Below are positions 44,428 through 53,447 of a stretch of DNA of 64,000 bases, one piece after another. How positions within the stretch are numbered: position 1 is the first letter of the stretch; each line of letters opens with the position of its first letter. Source of the DNA: Candidatus Nitronauta litoralis. GTDB taxonomy: Bacteria > Nitrospinota > Nitrospinia > Nitrospinales > Nitrospinaceae. Made by a program: the position numbers and the translations under genes. Location: contig CP048685.1 in assembly GCA_015698285.1 (NCBI GenBank), forward strand, positions 2,728,001 to 2,792,000. Direction: 5' to 3'. The notes under the pieces were generated by a model, which searched no databases, was not told the origin of the DNA, and saw only the letters and a program-made list of their open reading frames with translations.

Positions 44428-46119
44428 CTACGCGTTCTCAAAATTTTCCATGTGTGTTTTCGCCAACTCCAACACCTGCTGGGCGGCTTCCGCTTCAACT
44501 CCTTCGATGGCCAGGAGCTCTTCCACGGGGGTGACAGAAAGTTCGGCAATAGTCTGAAACCCATTATTCATCAGAAGCTCAACCAGCACCGGATCAGCTC
44601 CTGGTAAATCACTCACCGGAGGATCTTGATCCTCTTCTTCAGCCCCATCATCAGGTTCTTCTGAACCTGGTTTTTCTTCCGGAATATCTGGTAATCCACT
44701 GGCTTCCAGCTCTGCACCTGCAGCAGCCATTGCTGAATCAAACAGAGACCCGGTGTCCGTGGTCAGGGAAGGTGCTGTGTAAACCAGTGAGTCGTCCTGT
44801 TTAGGTGGTGGACTTTTAACCTCTGTGGTTTCTGGTGGGGCTTCCTCTGGTTTGTTATCCTGGGCGAATTCAAAAATGGCTTCAGCTTTTTTGGGTCCAA
44901 TACCTGGTAATTCCTTGAGGCCATCCGCTCCCATTTCCAGAATTTGTTCAACGTTCACAACATTCTGGGCAAATAAAATTGAAACTACTTTTTCTCCGAA
45001 ACCTTTTGCATCTTTTAACAATGTTAAAAAGTCTTCGCTCGTATCGGCTGCTTTGTTCGAAAGGAAGGCTTCAGCAAAATTAAGCCCCACACTTTCAGAC
45101 TCACCCTTGATGTCAATTTTCCATTTGACCAGCTTGGCCGCCAAGCGAACATTTTGCCCTTTTTTCCCAATAGCCAATGACATTTGATCATCGGCAACAA
45201 TGATGGTCATGGTTTTGTTGTCACGATCCATCATGATGCGGGAGATTTTTGCAGGGCTCAGGGCATTGCGGATGAACAGTTCAGGATCTTCCGAGTACTC
45301 CACGATATCTATCTTTTCGCCCCGAAGTTCTTGAACAATGGATTGTACTCGCATACCCCGCATTCCAACACAGGCACCCACCGCATCGATTTCGCGGTCG
45401 GTTGAGCGGACGGCAATCTTGGTGCGGCCGTTGGGTTCGCGAACGATACCCATGATCTCAACCATGCCTTCACCGATTTCAGGAACTTCCAGTTCAAATA
45501 GTCTTTTGATCAAACCGACGTGGGTGCGGGACAAAATAACCAGCGCATTTTTACTCGTTTTTCGAACGTCCAAAACAAAAGCGCGTATCCGCTCTCCCCG
45601 GTTAAAGGATTCCCGAAACACCTGCTCGCGCCTTGGCAGTATTCCTTCAGCCTTGCCGAGGTCGACGATAATATCTCCATGTTCCATTCGCTGGACGATC
45701 CCATTCAGGATGTCGCCTTTCTTGTTTTTGTATTCGTTATGAACGATTTCAATTTCTGCTTCGCGCAATCTTTGCAATATCACCTGTTTGGCCAGCTGCG
45801 CTGCGATGCGCCCCAGGTTTTCCAATTCCAGTGCGGCCAGGACTTTTTCTCCCAGTTCAGCCTCGGGTACCAGCTTGACAGCATCTTCGAGGCTGATTTC
45901 CTGTTCTGGGTCCCGGACCGTTTCCACCACTGTTTTTTCGGTAAGAATCTGGACCTCTCCGGTTCCAGTATCAAAACTTCCTTTTAGAGTTTCAATATGA
46001 GGGAATCTTTTTCTACCAGCCGCCTCAACTGCTGTTTTTAGGGCCTCGATCAAAGTGTCCCGATCGATGCCCTTTTCGCGGCAGAGGATGTCAATGTTAT
46101 TTAGAATTTCAAGGTTCAT
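44428..46119 (-). CDS. nusA: Transcription elongation/termination factor NusA
   Basis: 563 aa. N-terminal RNAP-binding domain, S1 (GILNGIVQRMEHGDIIVDLG near residue 135), KH pair (VGMRGMRVQSIVQELRGEKIDI near residue 253; GKKGQNVRLAAKL near 320), and C-terminal helix-hairpin-helix repeats (LKELPGIGPKKAEAI). The last ~110 residues also contain an acidic, Glu/Asp/Pro-rich stretch (EEPDDGAEEEDQDPP). 3 bases after rimP. In many bacteria NusA also represses its own operon through its leader. Confidence 0.96.
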   Translation of the reverse strand: MNLEILNNIDILCREKGIDRDTLIEALKTAVEAAGRKRFPHIETLKGSFDTGTGEVQILTEKTVVETVRDPEQEISLEDAVKLVPEAELGEKVLAALELENLGRIAAQLAKQVILQRLREAEIEIVHNEYKNKKGDILNGIVQRMEHGDIIVDLGKAEGILPRREQVFRESFNRGERIRAFVLDVRKTSKNALVILSRTHVGLIKRLFELEVPEIGEGMVEIMGIVREPNGRTKIAVRSTDREIDAVGACVGMRGMRVQSIVQELRGEKIDIVEYSEDPELFIRNALSPAKISRIMMDRDNKTMTIIVADDQMSLAIGKKGQNVRLAAKLVKWKIDIKGESESVGLNFAEAFLSNKAADTSEDFLTLLKDAKGFGEKVVSILFAQNVVNVEQILEMGADGLKELPGIGPKKAEAIFEFAQDNKPEEAPPETTEVKSPPPKQDDSLVYTAPSLTTDTGSLFDSAMAAAGAELEASGLPDIPEEKPGSEEPDDGAEEEDQDPPVSDLPGADPVLVELLMNNGFQTIAELSVTPVEELLAIEGVEAEAAQQVLELAKTHMENFENA

Positions 46120-46122
46120 TCG

Positions 46123-46584
46123 TTATATCTCTATTTCCAGTTTGGCCTTCGCAATGTTATCCAGGGGAATCTCCAATGGGACCCCCTGTGATTCCAGAAA
46201 TAACACACCTTCCCGGAAATCTTTGATGGTTCCCTGAAAATTTCTTCGGGTATCTATGGGGGCAAAGGTGTTTAGCTGGATTCGCCGCTCTTTATATTTG
46301 ATGAAATCCTGTTCTTTCTTCAGAGGACGATCCAGTCCCGGAGAGGAAACTTCAAGGCAATAGGCATTGGGTATCAGGTCGTCAATATCGATAAGGTCTC
46401 CAACCTGATGGCTCACCATGGTGCAATCGTTAACGGTGATACCGCCTTCTTTGTCAATAAATATTCTTAGGACCCAGCCCTTTCCCTCCCGCCTGTATTC
46501 TATGTCCACCAGTTCTAACCCGAGATCTTTGAGAACAGGGAGGACTAAACTTTCAACTGTTTGTACTACGGAACCTTTTTGCAT
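46123..46584 (-). CDS. rimP: Ribosome maturation factor RimP
   Basis: 153 aa from ATG 46584; a TTG 12 bases upstream would also fit the frame, but the ATG gives the normal start. Typical RimP content: LELVDIEYRREGKGWVLRIFID near residue 30 and YCLEVSSPGLDRPLKKEQDF near residue 82. Needed for 30S assembly. First gene of the translation operon, 3 bases before nusA. It follows proS with a terminator in the gap. Confidence 0.93.
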   Translation of the reverse strand: MQKGSVVQTVESLVLPVLKDLGLELVDIEYRREGKGWVLRIFIDKEGGITVNDCTMVSHQVGDLIDIDDLIPNAYCLEVSSPGLDRPLKKEQDFIKYKERRIQLNTFAPIDTRRNFQGTIKDFREGVLFLESQGVPLEIPLDNIAKAKLEIEI

Positions 46585-46659
46585 GGACAGCCCCAAGGGG
46601 CGCCATTGTTAATTTTTGAGGCGAAATTGGGGGGCGCCCCGCCCGCATTGGCAAGCCCC

Positions 46660-46684
46660 AAAAAAAAAGCGGGCTAAAGCCCGC
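46660..46684 (-). terminator. Rho-independent terminator between proS and rimP
   Basis: On the minus strand, GCGGGC-TTTA-GCCCGC (46684-46669) followed by nine T (46668-46660). Ends proS transcription. Another GCGGGC lies downstream on the same strand (46646-46641) and could compete for pairing with the GCCCGC arm. Confidence 0.9.
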
Positions 46685-46769
46685 ATCCGCAGACCTGCTT
46701 ATTTTGTGGAAATTCTACCGGAACCCAGTCCCGGTTTCAAGGAAAAAGGAGGTTAATCTAAATCCTTAA

Positions 46770-48479
46770 TTACAAAGCTTTTATCAGGCCTGCCAGTTGG
46801 TCTAACTGGTCTGGAAAAGGCAAGGATTGGGATTCGCCTGATTTTCTAAACTTAACTTCAAGGTTGCCAGCTTCCAGGTTTTTGGGGCCAATAACAATTT
46901 GCACGGGAATCCCTGTTAATTCTGCATCCTTGAGCTTGGCTCCAAGGCGATCAGATCGATCATCCAAAAGGGCTTCAACCCCGTTGTTTTTCAGGGTTTG
47001 ATAGACTTTTTCGGCTGCTTCTTTAACGGGCTCAGAATTGAGGTTGACCGGGATTACGGATACTTGAAAAGGGGCCAGAGGTGTAGGCCAGATGATCCCG
47101 TTTTCGTCGTGGTTCTGCTCAATCGCTGCTGCCGCAGTACGCCCCACCCCAATACCATAACATCCCATTACAAAAGGTTGTTCTTTTCCATTGGGGTCCA
47201 GAAAGTTTGCTTTCAAGGCTTTACTGTATTTTGTGCCGAGGATGAATATATGGCCCACCTCAATCCCACGTCGGATCTGATAGTGCCCCTCGTCACAACG
47301 GGGGCAGGGGTCACCTTCAATCACTTCTCTCAAATCCAGTATTTCGGTTACTTTGATGTCACGGTCCAGTTGCACTCCGGTTAGATGGGTGTCCGGCTTA
47401 TTAGCCCCCGTAACAAAATCATGCATCACACCGATCTCATGATCGGCGAAGATTTTCATATTCAGTCCAACAGGTCCCAAAAATCCGACAGGGAACCCGG
47501 TTTTCTCCACGATGGTTTTTTCATCAGCCGGATGCAGCCAGTCGCATCCGAGGTGATTTTTTAATTTGATTAAATTGAGCTGGCGGTCACCCCTCACCAG
47601 CCCGGCGACCAGTCCATCTTCATTTTCAAATACCAGCGTTTTGACAATATTCTCCGGACCCTTGTTAAGAAAACCCGAAACTTCCTCTACCGATTTTTTT
47701 CCGGGAGTAGGAACTTCTGTTAATTCAGCTGGTGATTCGGGTACGGTTTGTGGTGCAGGAGGTTTGAGTGCGGCTTTTTCAAGGTTGGATGCGTAATCGC
47801 AGTGGTTGCAAAAACCAACAGCATCTTCCCCGGAATCCGCCAGAACCATAAATTCGTGGGAAAAACTGCCCCCAATAGTTCCGGAGTCGGCTTCCACCAT
47901 TTTAAACTCAAGGCCGCAACGCGTAAAAATGTTGGAGTAGGCCTGTTTCATATCCTCATAAGTTTTGCGCGTACTTTCTTCGTCGGCGTGGAAACTGTAG
48001 GCATCTTTCATCATGAATTCGCGGCCACGCATGACACCGAACCGTGGGCGCACTTCATCCCGAAACTTGGTCTGTATCTGGTACATTAACAACGGCAATT
48101 GCTTATAGGATTTAACATCGCGTCGGACAATGTCGGTGATAACTTCCTCATGAGTGGGGCCGTAACAGAACTCCCGATTATGGCGATCGTTGATACGTAA
48201 CAGTTCTTTGCCATAAAAATCCCATCGCCCACTCTCTTTCCAGAGTTCCGCCGGTTGGATGCTGGGAAGAAACATTTCCAACCCACCAATCGCATTCATT
48301 TCTTCGCGGATGATTTGTTCGACTTTTTTCAACACGCGCTGACCCAGCGGTAATATAGAATAAACCCCTGATGCCAGTTGGCGGATCATACCCGCGCGGA
48401 TCATGAGTTGGTGGCTGATCACTTCTGCATCAGCGGGAGGTTGTTTGAGGGTCGGGATGAACATTTGTGAATAACGCAT
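46770..48479 (-). CDS. proS: Prolyl-tRNA synthetase
   Basis: 569 aa, bacterial-type ProRS. Class II motifs: motif 2 region FRDEVRPRFGVMRGREFMMKDAY near residue 137, motif 3 GCYGIGVGRTAAAAIEQ near residue 440. Between them a YbaK-like editing domain (about residues 230-390, including HEIGVMHDF near 360) is present. C-terminal anticodon-binding domain ends at the stop. A few bases after PEP-mutase gene (44 base gap), then terminator. Function certain. Confidence 0.97.
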   Translation of the reverse strand: MRYSQMFIPTLKQPPADAEVISHQLMIRAGMIRQLASGVYSILPLGQRVLKKVEQIIREEMNAIGGLEMFLPSIQPAELWKESGRWDFYGKELLRINDRHNREFCYGPTHEEVITDIVRRDVKSYKQLPLLMYQIQTKFRDEVRPRFGVMRGREFMMKDAYSFHADEESTRKTYEDMKQAYSNIFTRCGLEFKMVEADSGTIGGSFSHEFMVLADSGEDAVGFCNHCDYASNLEKAALKPPAPQTVPESPAELTEVPTPGKKSVEEVSGFLNKGPENIVKTLVFENEDGLVAGLVRGDRQLNLIKLKNHLGCDWLHPADEKTIVEKTGFPVGFLGPVGLNMKIFADHEIGVMHDFVTGANKPDTHLTGVQLDRDIKVTEILDLREVIEGDPCPRCDEGHYQIRRGIEVGHIFILGTKYSKALKANFLDPNGKEQPFVMGCYGIGVGRTAAAAIEQNHDENGIIWPTPLAPFQVSVIPVNLNSEPVKEAAEKVYQTLKNNGVEALLDDRSDRLGAKLKDAELTGIPVQIVIGPKNLEAGNLEVKFRKSGESQSLPFPDQLDQLAGLIKAL

Positions 48480-48523
48480 CGGAAAATTCCGTTAATTGAG
48501 TTGATGTGGGTATTCGGGATGGA

Positions 48524-50284
48524 TCAGGAAGTGGCGACTTGCTGGGGCTTCTGAGCAGGGAATAACTGATTGGCCAACTCGATATCTTCAGGCAGGTGAA
48601 CCTCCAGCCAGCCTTTGTGGATTTCAAGATAGTGCACACTGAATCCTCGCTCGATCATTTCCTGAATGAGGTCGGTGAAGCGGAATTTTGACATGTTTTC
48701 CGCCTCCTGGATGCCACCTTGAAAATTCCGTGCGCAATCTTCATAGGTCTGCAGGAGTTGCTCGACTCCTGTTGCTGAAAATTTTGCCAGGCCGATGAAC
48801 TCATGAGTCGCCGTGGCCGGATCTATCTTTTTGCTGATTTGGGCGATGGTTCTCTGGAAGTCAAAATTTATATTGCGTCGTAATTTTTGTTTTTGATTGG
48901 CGCCGATAACATAGTCGTGAATTTTGCCGGGCACCGGTCCGTGATATTGGATGGAGTTGTCGACCACCAGTACGATATCTTCCTTGCGATCCATCAGCTT
49001 TTTGATGATGTCGAATTCAACGAGAATATCTGAGTAGAGCAGAGCAAACCCATTGGTCATTTTTTCGCGTGCACACAGCATGCTGTGAACTTCTGAGCCT
49101 TGTCGATAGTCCGGGTTATGCACAAAGTTGATACCTTCAGCAGACATTTTATCCGCCGCAAACCCGGTAACTACGGTGATGTCGTTCAGGCCATTGACAT
49201 TGAGTGCCTTAACCTGCCGGTTGAGAAGAGTTTTTCCTGCTATGTCCAGCATGGCAAGAGGACAGTCGGTCGCCATGGAACCTAAGCTTGATGTGTCGCC
49301 TGCAGCCGGAATGATCACGTGGATGTTTTTATTAGACTCAGACAGTTTGTCTTTTTCTGTGACAGCAAGAAATCCCACGGCACGAAAGATGTCTTTTACC
49401 GGAGCGCATAATGCATCGGCTTCAAGACTGCGCTGATTGGAAAGGATACTTTGTGCCGTCTGGATCATCGATTTGTAAGCGGAACGAAGCAGGTGGTTTG
49501 CGTGGATCACCACATTGAAGCCGGCGGCTTTCAATTCATCTTCCTGAATACTGTTGTAGGTTGTTGGCACGCACACCAGGGGGCGTTGGATGCCGAGACG
49601 CTTTTGCAGTTCTTTGTAATGTTCGGCGAAACTCAGAATTTCAGTCGGATCCTTGGATTTGGAATGAACCATAATGCCGTCGACACCTGCTTCAAGATAA
49701 GTTTCCGCACGCATGAGGGCATCGCTCAATCCCATTCCGGCAATGAAACTTTCAAGACGCGCAATGATTAAAAAGTCCTGGGTCATCTGGACGGCCTTGC
49801 CGCGCTTGATTTTTGCCGCAAACAGATTGGGGGCTTCCAGGGTCTGGTTTGCTCCCGCCTCAAGACTGTTGCGCTTTGGGAATACCTTGTCTTCGATGAT
49901 GACAGCAGACACTCCGGCTCTCTCCAGTTTGGAGACCATGTATTCAAAATTATTGGGATCCCCTCCCGTGTCACCATCAACGATCATGGGTTTGTGTGTG
50001 ACTGCCAGAATTTCATTAATGGTGTGCAAGCGTGAATCAAAACTGATGACTTCAATATCCGGGTGACCCTTTCCCGCTGAATCGGTGAGGCTACTTTCCC
50101 AAATGGCATCAAACTCCATTACAACCTCTGTTTCACCAGATTGGCCTTCAACTTTGACCGTGTCGGCAATGATGCCACTGAGCCCGTTGTGGGCTTCGAG
50201 TGCTCGAACCAGATGGCCCTGGTTAATCAGTTGTTTTAATTTTCCACGTCTTTGTTCGGGAAGGATTTTATTTTGAAGGGTCAT
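48524..50284 (-). CDS. Phosphoenolpyruvate mutase fused to a nucleotidyltransferase-like domain
   Basis: 586 aa. N-terminal isocitrate-lyase-superfamily domain has the PEP-mutase loop EDKVFPKRNS at residues 131-140 and VDGDTGG at 102-108, the signature of phosphonopyruvate synthesis, the first step to C-P compounds. From about residue 322 there is a nucleotidyltransferase fold (IPAAGDTSSLG, LDIAGKTLL), of the type that makes CMP- or CDP-activated phosphonates in PntC. The usual G-x-G-x-R and PK signature is changed to TSSL and PL, so activity is uncertain. No phosphonopyruvate decarboxylase or transaminase is in the window. Confidence 0.85.
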   Translation of the reverse strand: MTLQNKILPEQRRGKLKQLINQGHLVRALEAHNGLSGIIADTVKVEGQSGETEVVMEFDAIWESSLTDSAGKGHPDIEVISFDSRLHTINEILAVTHKPMIVDGDTGGDPNNFEYMVSKLERAGVSAVIIEDKVFPKRNSLEAGANQTLEAPNLFAAKIKRGKAVQMTQDFLIIARLESFIAGMGLSDALMRAETYLEAGVDGIMVHSKSKDPTEILSFAEHYKELQKRLGIQRPLVCVPTTYNSIQEDELKAAGFNVVIHANHLLRSAYKSMIQTAQSILSNQRSLEADALCAPVKDIFRAVGFLAVTEKDKLSESNKNIHVIIPAAGDTSSLGSMATDCPLAMLDIAGKTLLNRQVKALNVNGLNDITVVTGFAADKMSAEGINFVHNPDYRQGSEVHSMLCAREKMTNGFALLYSDILVEFDIIKKLMDRKEDIVLVVDNSIQYHGPVPGKIHDYVIGANQKQKLRRNINFDFQRTIAQISKKIDPATATHEFIGLAKFSATGVEQLLQTYEDCARNFQGGIQEAENMSKFRFTDLIQEMIERGFSVHYLEIHKGWLEVHLPEDIELANQLFPAQKPQQVATS

Positions 50285-50375
50285 TAGAGTTAATTTCAGG
50301 TTGTTCCCACCGCCTTGCGGGGGGGAAGGTTAGTTTTCTTTGTCTTGTTTCTTTGTTTTGACCAGATTGTTTTTG

Positions 50376-50660
50376 TCAGGTCTCCGGGCGTTCAAGTCGA
50401 TCACGGATCCAGGCTGCCAGGAAGATGGTTTCGAGGTCGAATTGTCGCAACGTTTCCAGCAGGACTTCAATTTGTTGCGCTGGTGGCAGAGTCCGGTCGA
50501 GCAAAATAATATCGCGCCCGTGGATCTTGCATAAGCCGCTTTTAGCTGGAAATTCAGGATCTGAAAGATCACTGAAAACGACCTCAATATTAAGCTTGTT
50601 TGCCGCGGTATGCAAATCTTCCAGACGGCGCTCAATGTCGATGTCCGGTGGGTCGGCCAT
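50376..50660 (-). CDS. Small conserved protein of unknown function
   Basis: 94 aa from ATG 50660 (a TTG four codons upstream is in frame but less likely). It starts 8 bases after the rseP stop. Sequence is charged and mixed helix/strand: NIEVVFSDLSDPEF, then GRDIILLDRTLPPAQQIEVLLETL, ending in AAWIRDRLERPET. Pattern seems familiar from uncharacterised proteins, but I do not recognise a family with certainty. No membrane segment. It probably travels with rseP and pepM. Confidence 0.55.
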   Translation of the reverse strand: MADPPDIDIERRLEDLHTAANKLNIEVVFSDLSDPEFPAKSGLCKIHGRDIILLDRTLPPAQQIEVLLETLRQFDLETIFLAAWIRDRLERPET

Positions 50661-50668
50661 ACAGAAGG

Positions 50669-52036
50669 TCAATTCATGATGCGCGCGATGTCATTATAAA
50701 AGGCAAATACCATCAGTGAGAGTATCATGAACAAACCTACCTGGGCAGCGCGCTCACGGTTGCGCTCGCTTACAGGGCGGCCTTTCAGGATTTCGATCAG
50801 GAAAAAGAAAATGTGGCCGCCATCCAGAATCGGTATGGGAAGCAGGTTGATGAGTCCCAGATTGATGCTGAGCAATGCTGTCAAGCGTATGGTTTGCATA
50901 AACCCTTGCTGGGCCTGCTCTCCATAAACCTGAAAGATCAGGATTGGGCCTCCGATAGAATTCGAGGGCACGGAACCAAAAATCATTTTCTGGATGCTGA
51001 TCGCGATGAGTTTGATCATTCCCCAGGTTTCTTCGAGAGAGCGGATGATAGCTCCAGGAAGGCTGTAAGACTGTTGCAGCATGTTGCCACCCAGGTTAAG
51101 CCCTATCAATCCTCTTTCAACAGAAAGCCCTTTTTCATCCTTTATTGTTTTGGGCTCAGGTGTGACTGGCAGATCCAATTGCTTGCCGTCGCGAATAACC
51201 GAGAAAATCAACTCCTGTCCCGGCTTGTCGATTGCTGTGGGAACCAGATCCTGGATTTCCCGGATAGGAACGCCATCCACTGCAACCAGGCGATCGTCTA
51301 CTTTTAAACCTGCGGTGTCTGCTGCGGAACCTTTATCGACGTAGGTGATTAAGTTTCGCAGTGACCCGATTCCGATAAGTCCTACTTTTTTTTCATCACC
51401 TAATAGATCCGTTACTTTATCCACGACGGGGGTAATAGAAAGCGGGATCAGTGTGTTACTTCTGTCGATCATGAAATCAATCTTCTTGCCAGGTGAGTTA
51501 TGGACAATATCCAAAAGCTCTTCCCAATACTGAATCTTTTTTCCATTGATCTCGACAATACGGTCGCCGGTTTTTATTCCTGCTGCGCTGGCGGGAAAAT
51601 CTTCCTTTACATTGCCGACTGTGGTGTCCAGCGAGGGCACACCGGCGATATAAACCCCGGCAAAGATCAGGATGGCAAAAATAAAATTAAAAAGAGGACC
51701 GGCGAAGGCGATGGCGATTCGGTGCCCGACCTTGGCGTGATGAAAAGACCCTGTGGTATCTTCTAGTTCTTCATTCGGGTCTTCTCCCTTCATTTTCACA
51801 TAACCGCCAAGAGGAATTGCCGCGATTAGGTATTCGGTCCCTCCCTTTGTGAAACCGACTAATTTGGGGCCGAAGCCAAGCGCAAACTTTTCCACGATTA
51901 CCCCGTAGCGCCGGGCAACCAGAAAATGCCCCAACTCATGGACGAATATGAGTGCAGCCAGTCCGGCTAAAAACGCACCCATGCGCAACCCGAAATCGAG
52001 CAGAGTGTCCAGAGGGAATAGCGAAAGTTCAGTCAT
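50669..52036 (-). CDS. rseP: Site-2 intramembrane protease RseP
   Basis: 455 aa inner-membrane metalloprotease that cleaves anti-sigma factors and signal-peptide remnants. HExxH zinc motif in FVHELGHFLVARRYG near residue 28, second motif NLLPIPILDGGHIF near residue 395. Two periplasmic PDZ domains lie between (near 120-205 with SAAGIKTGDRIVEINGK and near 210-300 with DTAGLKVDDRLVAVDG). 17 bases after lolA. Genes for stress sigma/anti-sigma are not adjacent. Confidence 0.95.
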   Translation of the reverse strand: MTELSLFPLDTLLDFGLRMGAFLAGLAALIFVHELGHFLVARRYGVIVEKFALGFGPKLVGFTKGGTEYLIAAIPLGGYVKMKGEDPNEELEDTTGSFHHAKVGHRIAIAFAGPLFNFIFAILIFAGVYIAGVPSLDTTVGNVKEDFPASAAGIKTGDRIVEINGKKIQYWEELLDIVHNSPGKKIDFMIDRSNTLIPLSITPVVDKVTDLLGDEKKVGLIGIGSLRNLITYVDKGSAADTAGLKVDDRLVAVDGVPIREIQDLVPTAIDKPGQELIFSVIRDGKQLDLPVTPEPKTIKDEKGLSVERGLIGLNLGGNMLQQSYSLPGAIIRSLEETWGMIKLIAISIQKMIFGSVPSNSIGGPILIFQVYGEQAQQGFMQTIRLTALLSINLGLINLLPIPILDGGHIFFFLIEILKGRPVSERNRERAAQVGLFMILSLMVFAFYNDIARIMN

Positions 52037-52053
52037 GATTGTGGGGTTACGGG

Positions 52054-52722
52054 TTACTGTTGCTCGGAGAAGTCGATGATTTCGACTCCCGCCGGAGCCT
52101 TAAACAGGAACAGGTTGTCGTTCAGGGTCGGGTTGACCTTGATGTCTGTAAATCTCATTTCCGTGTGATTACCTAATTTATCATACACGCTGGATCCCAA
52201 TATCTGGAAATTTTTCTTGTCTGCAAAAAGAACAAGGTGATCGATATTTTGTTCTTCTTCTTTTGGAAACAAGGTGATTTTATAAGTGGTTTCCTGCTCC
52301 AGAACCTGACCAACGTTGAATGATCGGGTGAGTTTTCCCTTTCCTGCCAGAAACAGGGCTGGTGTGTTTGAGGAATAAACACTTTCGATTTTCATACGGG
52401 TGGCCTGTTTATCATCCGGAAGGTAAAGCCATAGAAAGTCTTCATCGCTGATGAGTAGCTGTGGATCTGGTGCTGAATAGTTCCATTTCATCCTCCCCGG
52501 CTTTTTTATCAGAACACTTCCTTCCGCAACCTGGGACTGCCCCATTACTTTAAGGTAGGATTTTTGGATAAACCTGGCTTTCAGGCTGGTGGTGGCGTCA
52601 TATCTTTTTTGCACGGCAATTATAGTTTCATCTGGATTGAGTGCCAGGGCGTTGGTGTTTATTGTGGCCGAAATAAAAACAGATATGGCAAAGGATAAAA
52701 GACAACGCTTCCGTTTTGTCAT
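52054..52722 (-). CDS. lolA: Outer-membrane lipoprotein carrier LolA
   Basis: 222 aa periplasmic chaperone that takes lipoproteins from the inner membrane to the outer-membrane receptor. Signal peptide at residues 1-27 (LLSFAISVFISATINTNALA). The mature protein shows the open-barrel pattern: GSVLIKKPGRMKWNYSAPDPQ near residue 75 and a late FLFKAPAGVEII. Its start overlaps the purN stop by 4 bases. Confidence 0.88.
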   Translation of the reverse strand: MTKRKRCLLSFAISVFISATINTNALALNPDETIIAVQKRYDATTSLKARFIQKSYLKVMGQSQVAEGSVLIKKPGRMKWNYSAPDPQLLISDEDFLWLYLPDDKQATRMKIESVYSSNTPALFLAGKGKLTRSFNVGQVLEQETTYKITLFPKEEEQNIDHLVLFADKKNFQILGSSVYDKLGNHTEMRFTDIKVNPTLNDNLFLFKAPAGVEIIDFSEQQ

Positions 52723-53345
52723 AAGGAGGGCTCCTGGATGGAGACTCGGCGGCCTTCAACGCAAATTCTATTTTCCGCAATCAGCCGGACAGCCTCGGGG
52801 TAAATTTTATGCTCTTCTTTCAAAATACGGGCTGAGAGTGTTTCGGCGGTGTCCTGTTCTTTTACCGGTACAACCGCCTGTAGGATGATGGGGCCGGTAT
52901 CTACTTCTTCATCTACAAAATGGACGGTGCAGCCGGAATACTTGACTCCATGGTCGATGGCTTGTTGCTGTACATCAAGCCCGGGAAATGAAGGCAAGAG
53001 AGAAGGGTGGATGTTGATTATTTTGCCTGAGAAAGCCTGGATAAACTTTGACGTTAAAATTCGCATGTACCCGGCAAGACAGATAAGGTCTACGTTTTCA
53101 GCCTGAAGAAGTTTAACTAAAACGGCATCATATGCATCCCTGTCCGGGTAATCCTTTGGATTAATAAATTTGGATGGTATTCCGGCTTTCCTGCCCCGCT
53201 CCAAAGCCTGAGCATTTTTTTTGTTACTTATGATGAGTGCGACCTCAACGGGTAGGGAGCCTGATTCGACCTGGTCCAGAATCGATTGTAGATTTGTGCC
53301 TCGCCCCGAGACTAGAACAGCGATTTTAAATGTAGAGGTGGGCAT
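52719..53345 (-). CDS. purN: Phosphoribosylglycinamide formyltransferase 1
   Basis: 208 aa, purine synthesis step 3: GAR plus 10-formyl-THF gives FGAR. Start ATG 53345 gives MPTSTFKIAVLVSGRGTNLQ; a longer frame upstream lacks conservation. Conserved sites: LAGYMRILTSKF near residue 90, NIHPSLLPSFPGL near residue 110 and HFVDEEVDTGPI near residue 138, with catalytic Asn, His and Asp. 4 bases overlap with lolA. Sits between lpxC and lolA, a placement without obvious functional link. Confidence 0.94.
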   Translation of the reverse strand: MPTSTFKIAVLVSGRGTNLQSILDQVESGSLPVEVALIISNKKNAQALERGRKAGIPSKFINPKDYPDRDAYDAVLVKLLQAENVDLICLAGYMRILTSKFIQAFSGKIINIHPSLLPSFPGLDVQQQAIDHGVKYSGCTVHFVDEEVDTGPIILQAVVPVKEQDTAETLSARILKEEHKIYPEAVRLIAENRICVEGRRVSIQEPSL

Positions 53346-53447
53346 GGGTAAAGTTCCGGATGGCTGAATGGCAAGAACAGCAATGTATTTCAAGACAAGT
53401 TAAGCGTACCACTCTGGATTTTCAGGGGCAAGTGGGGGAGACGAAGG

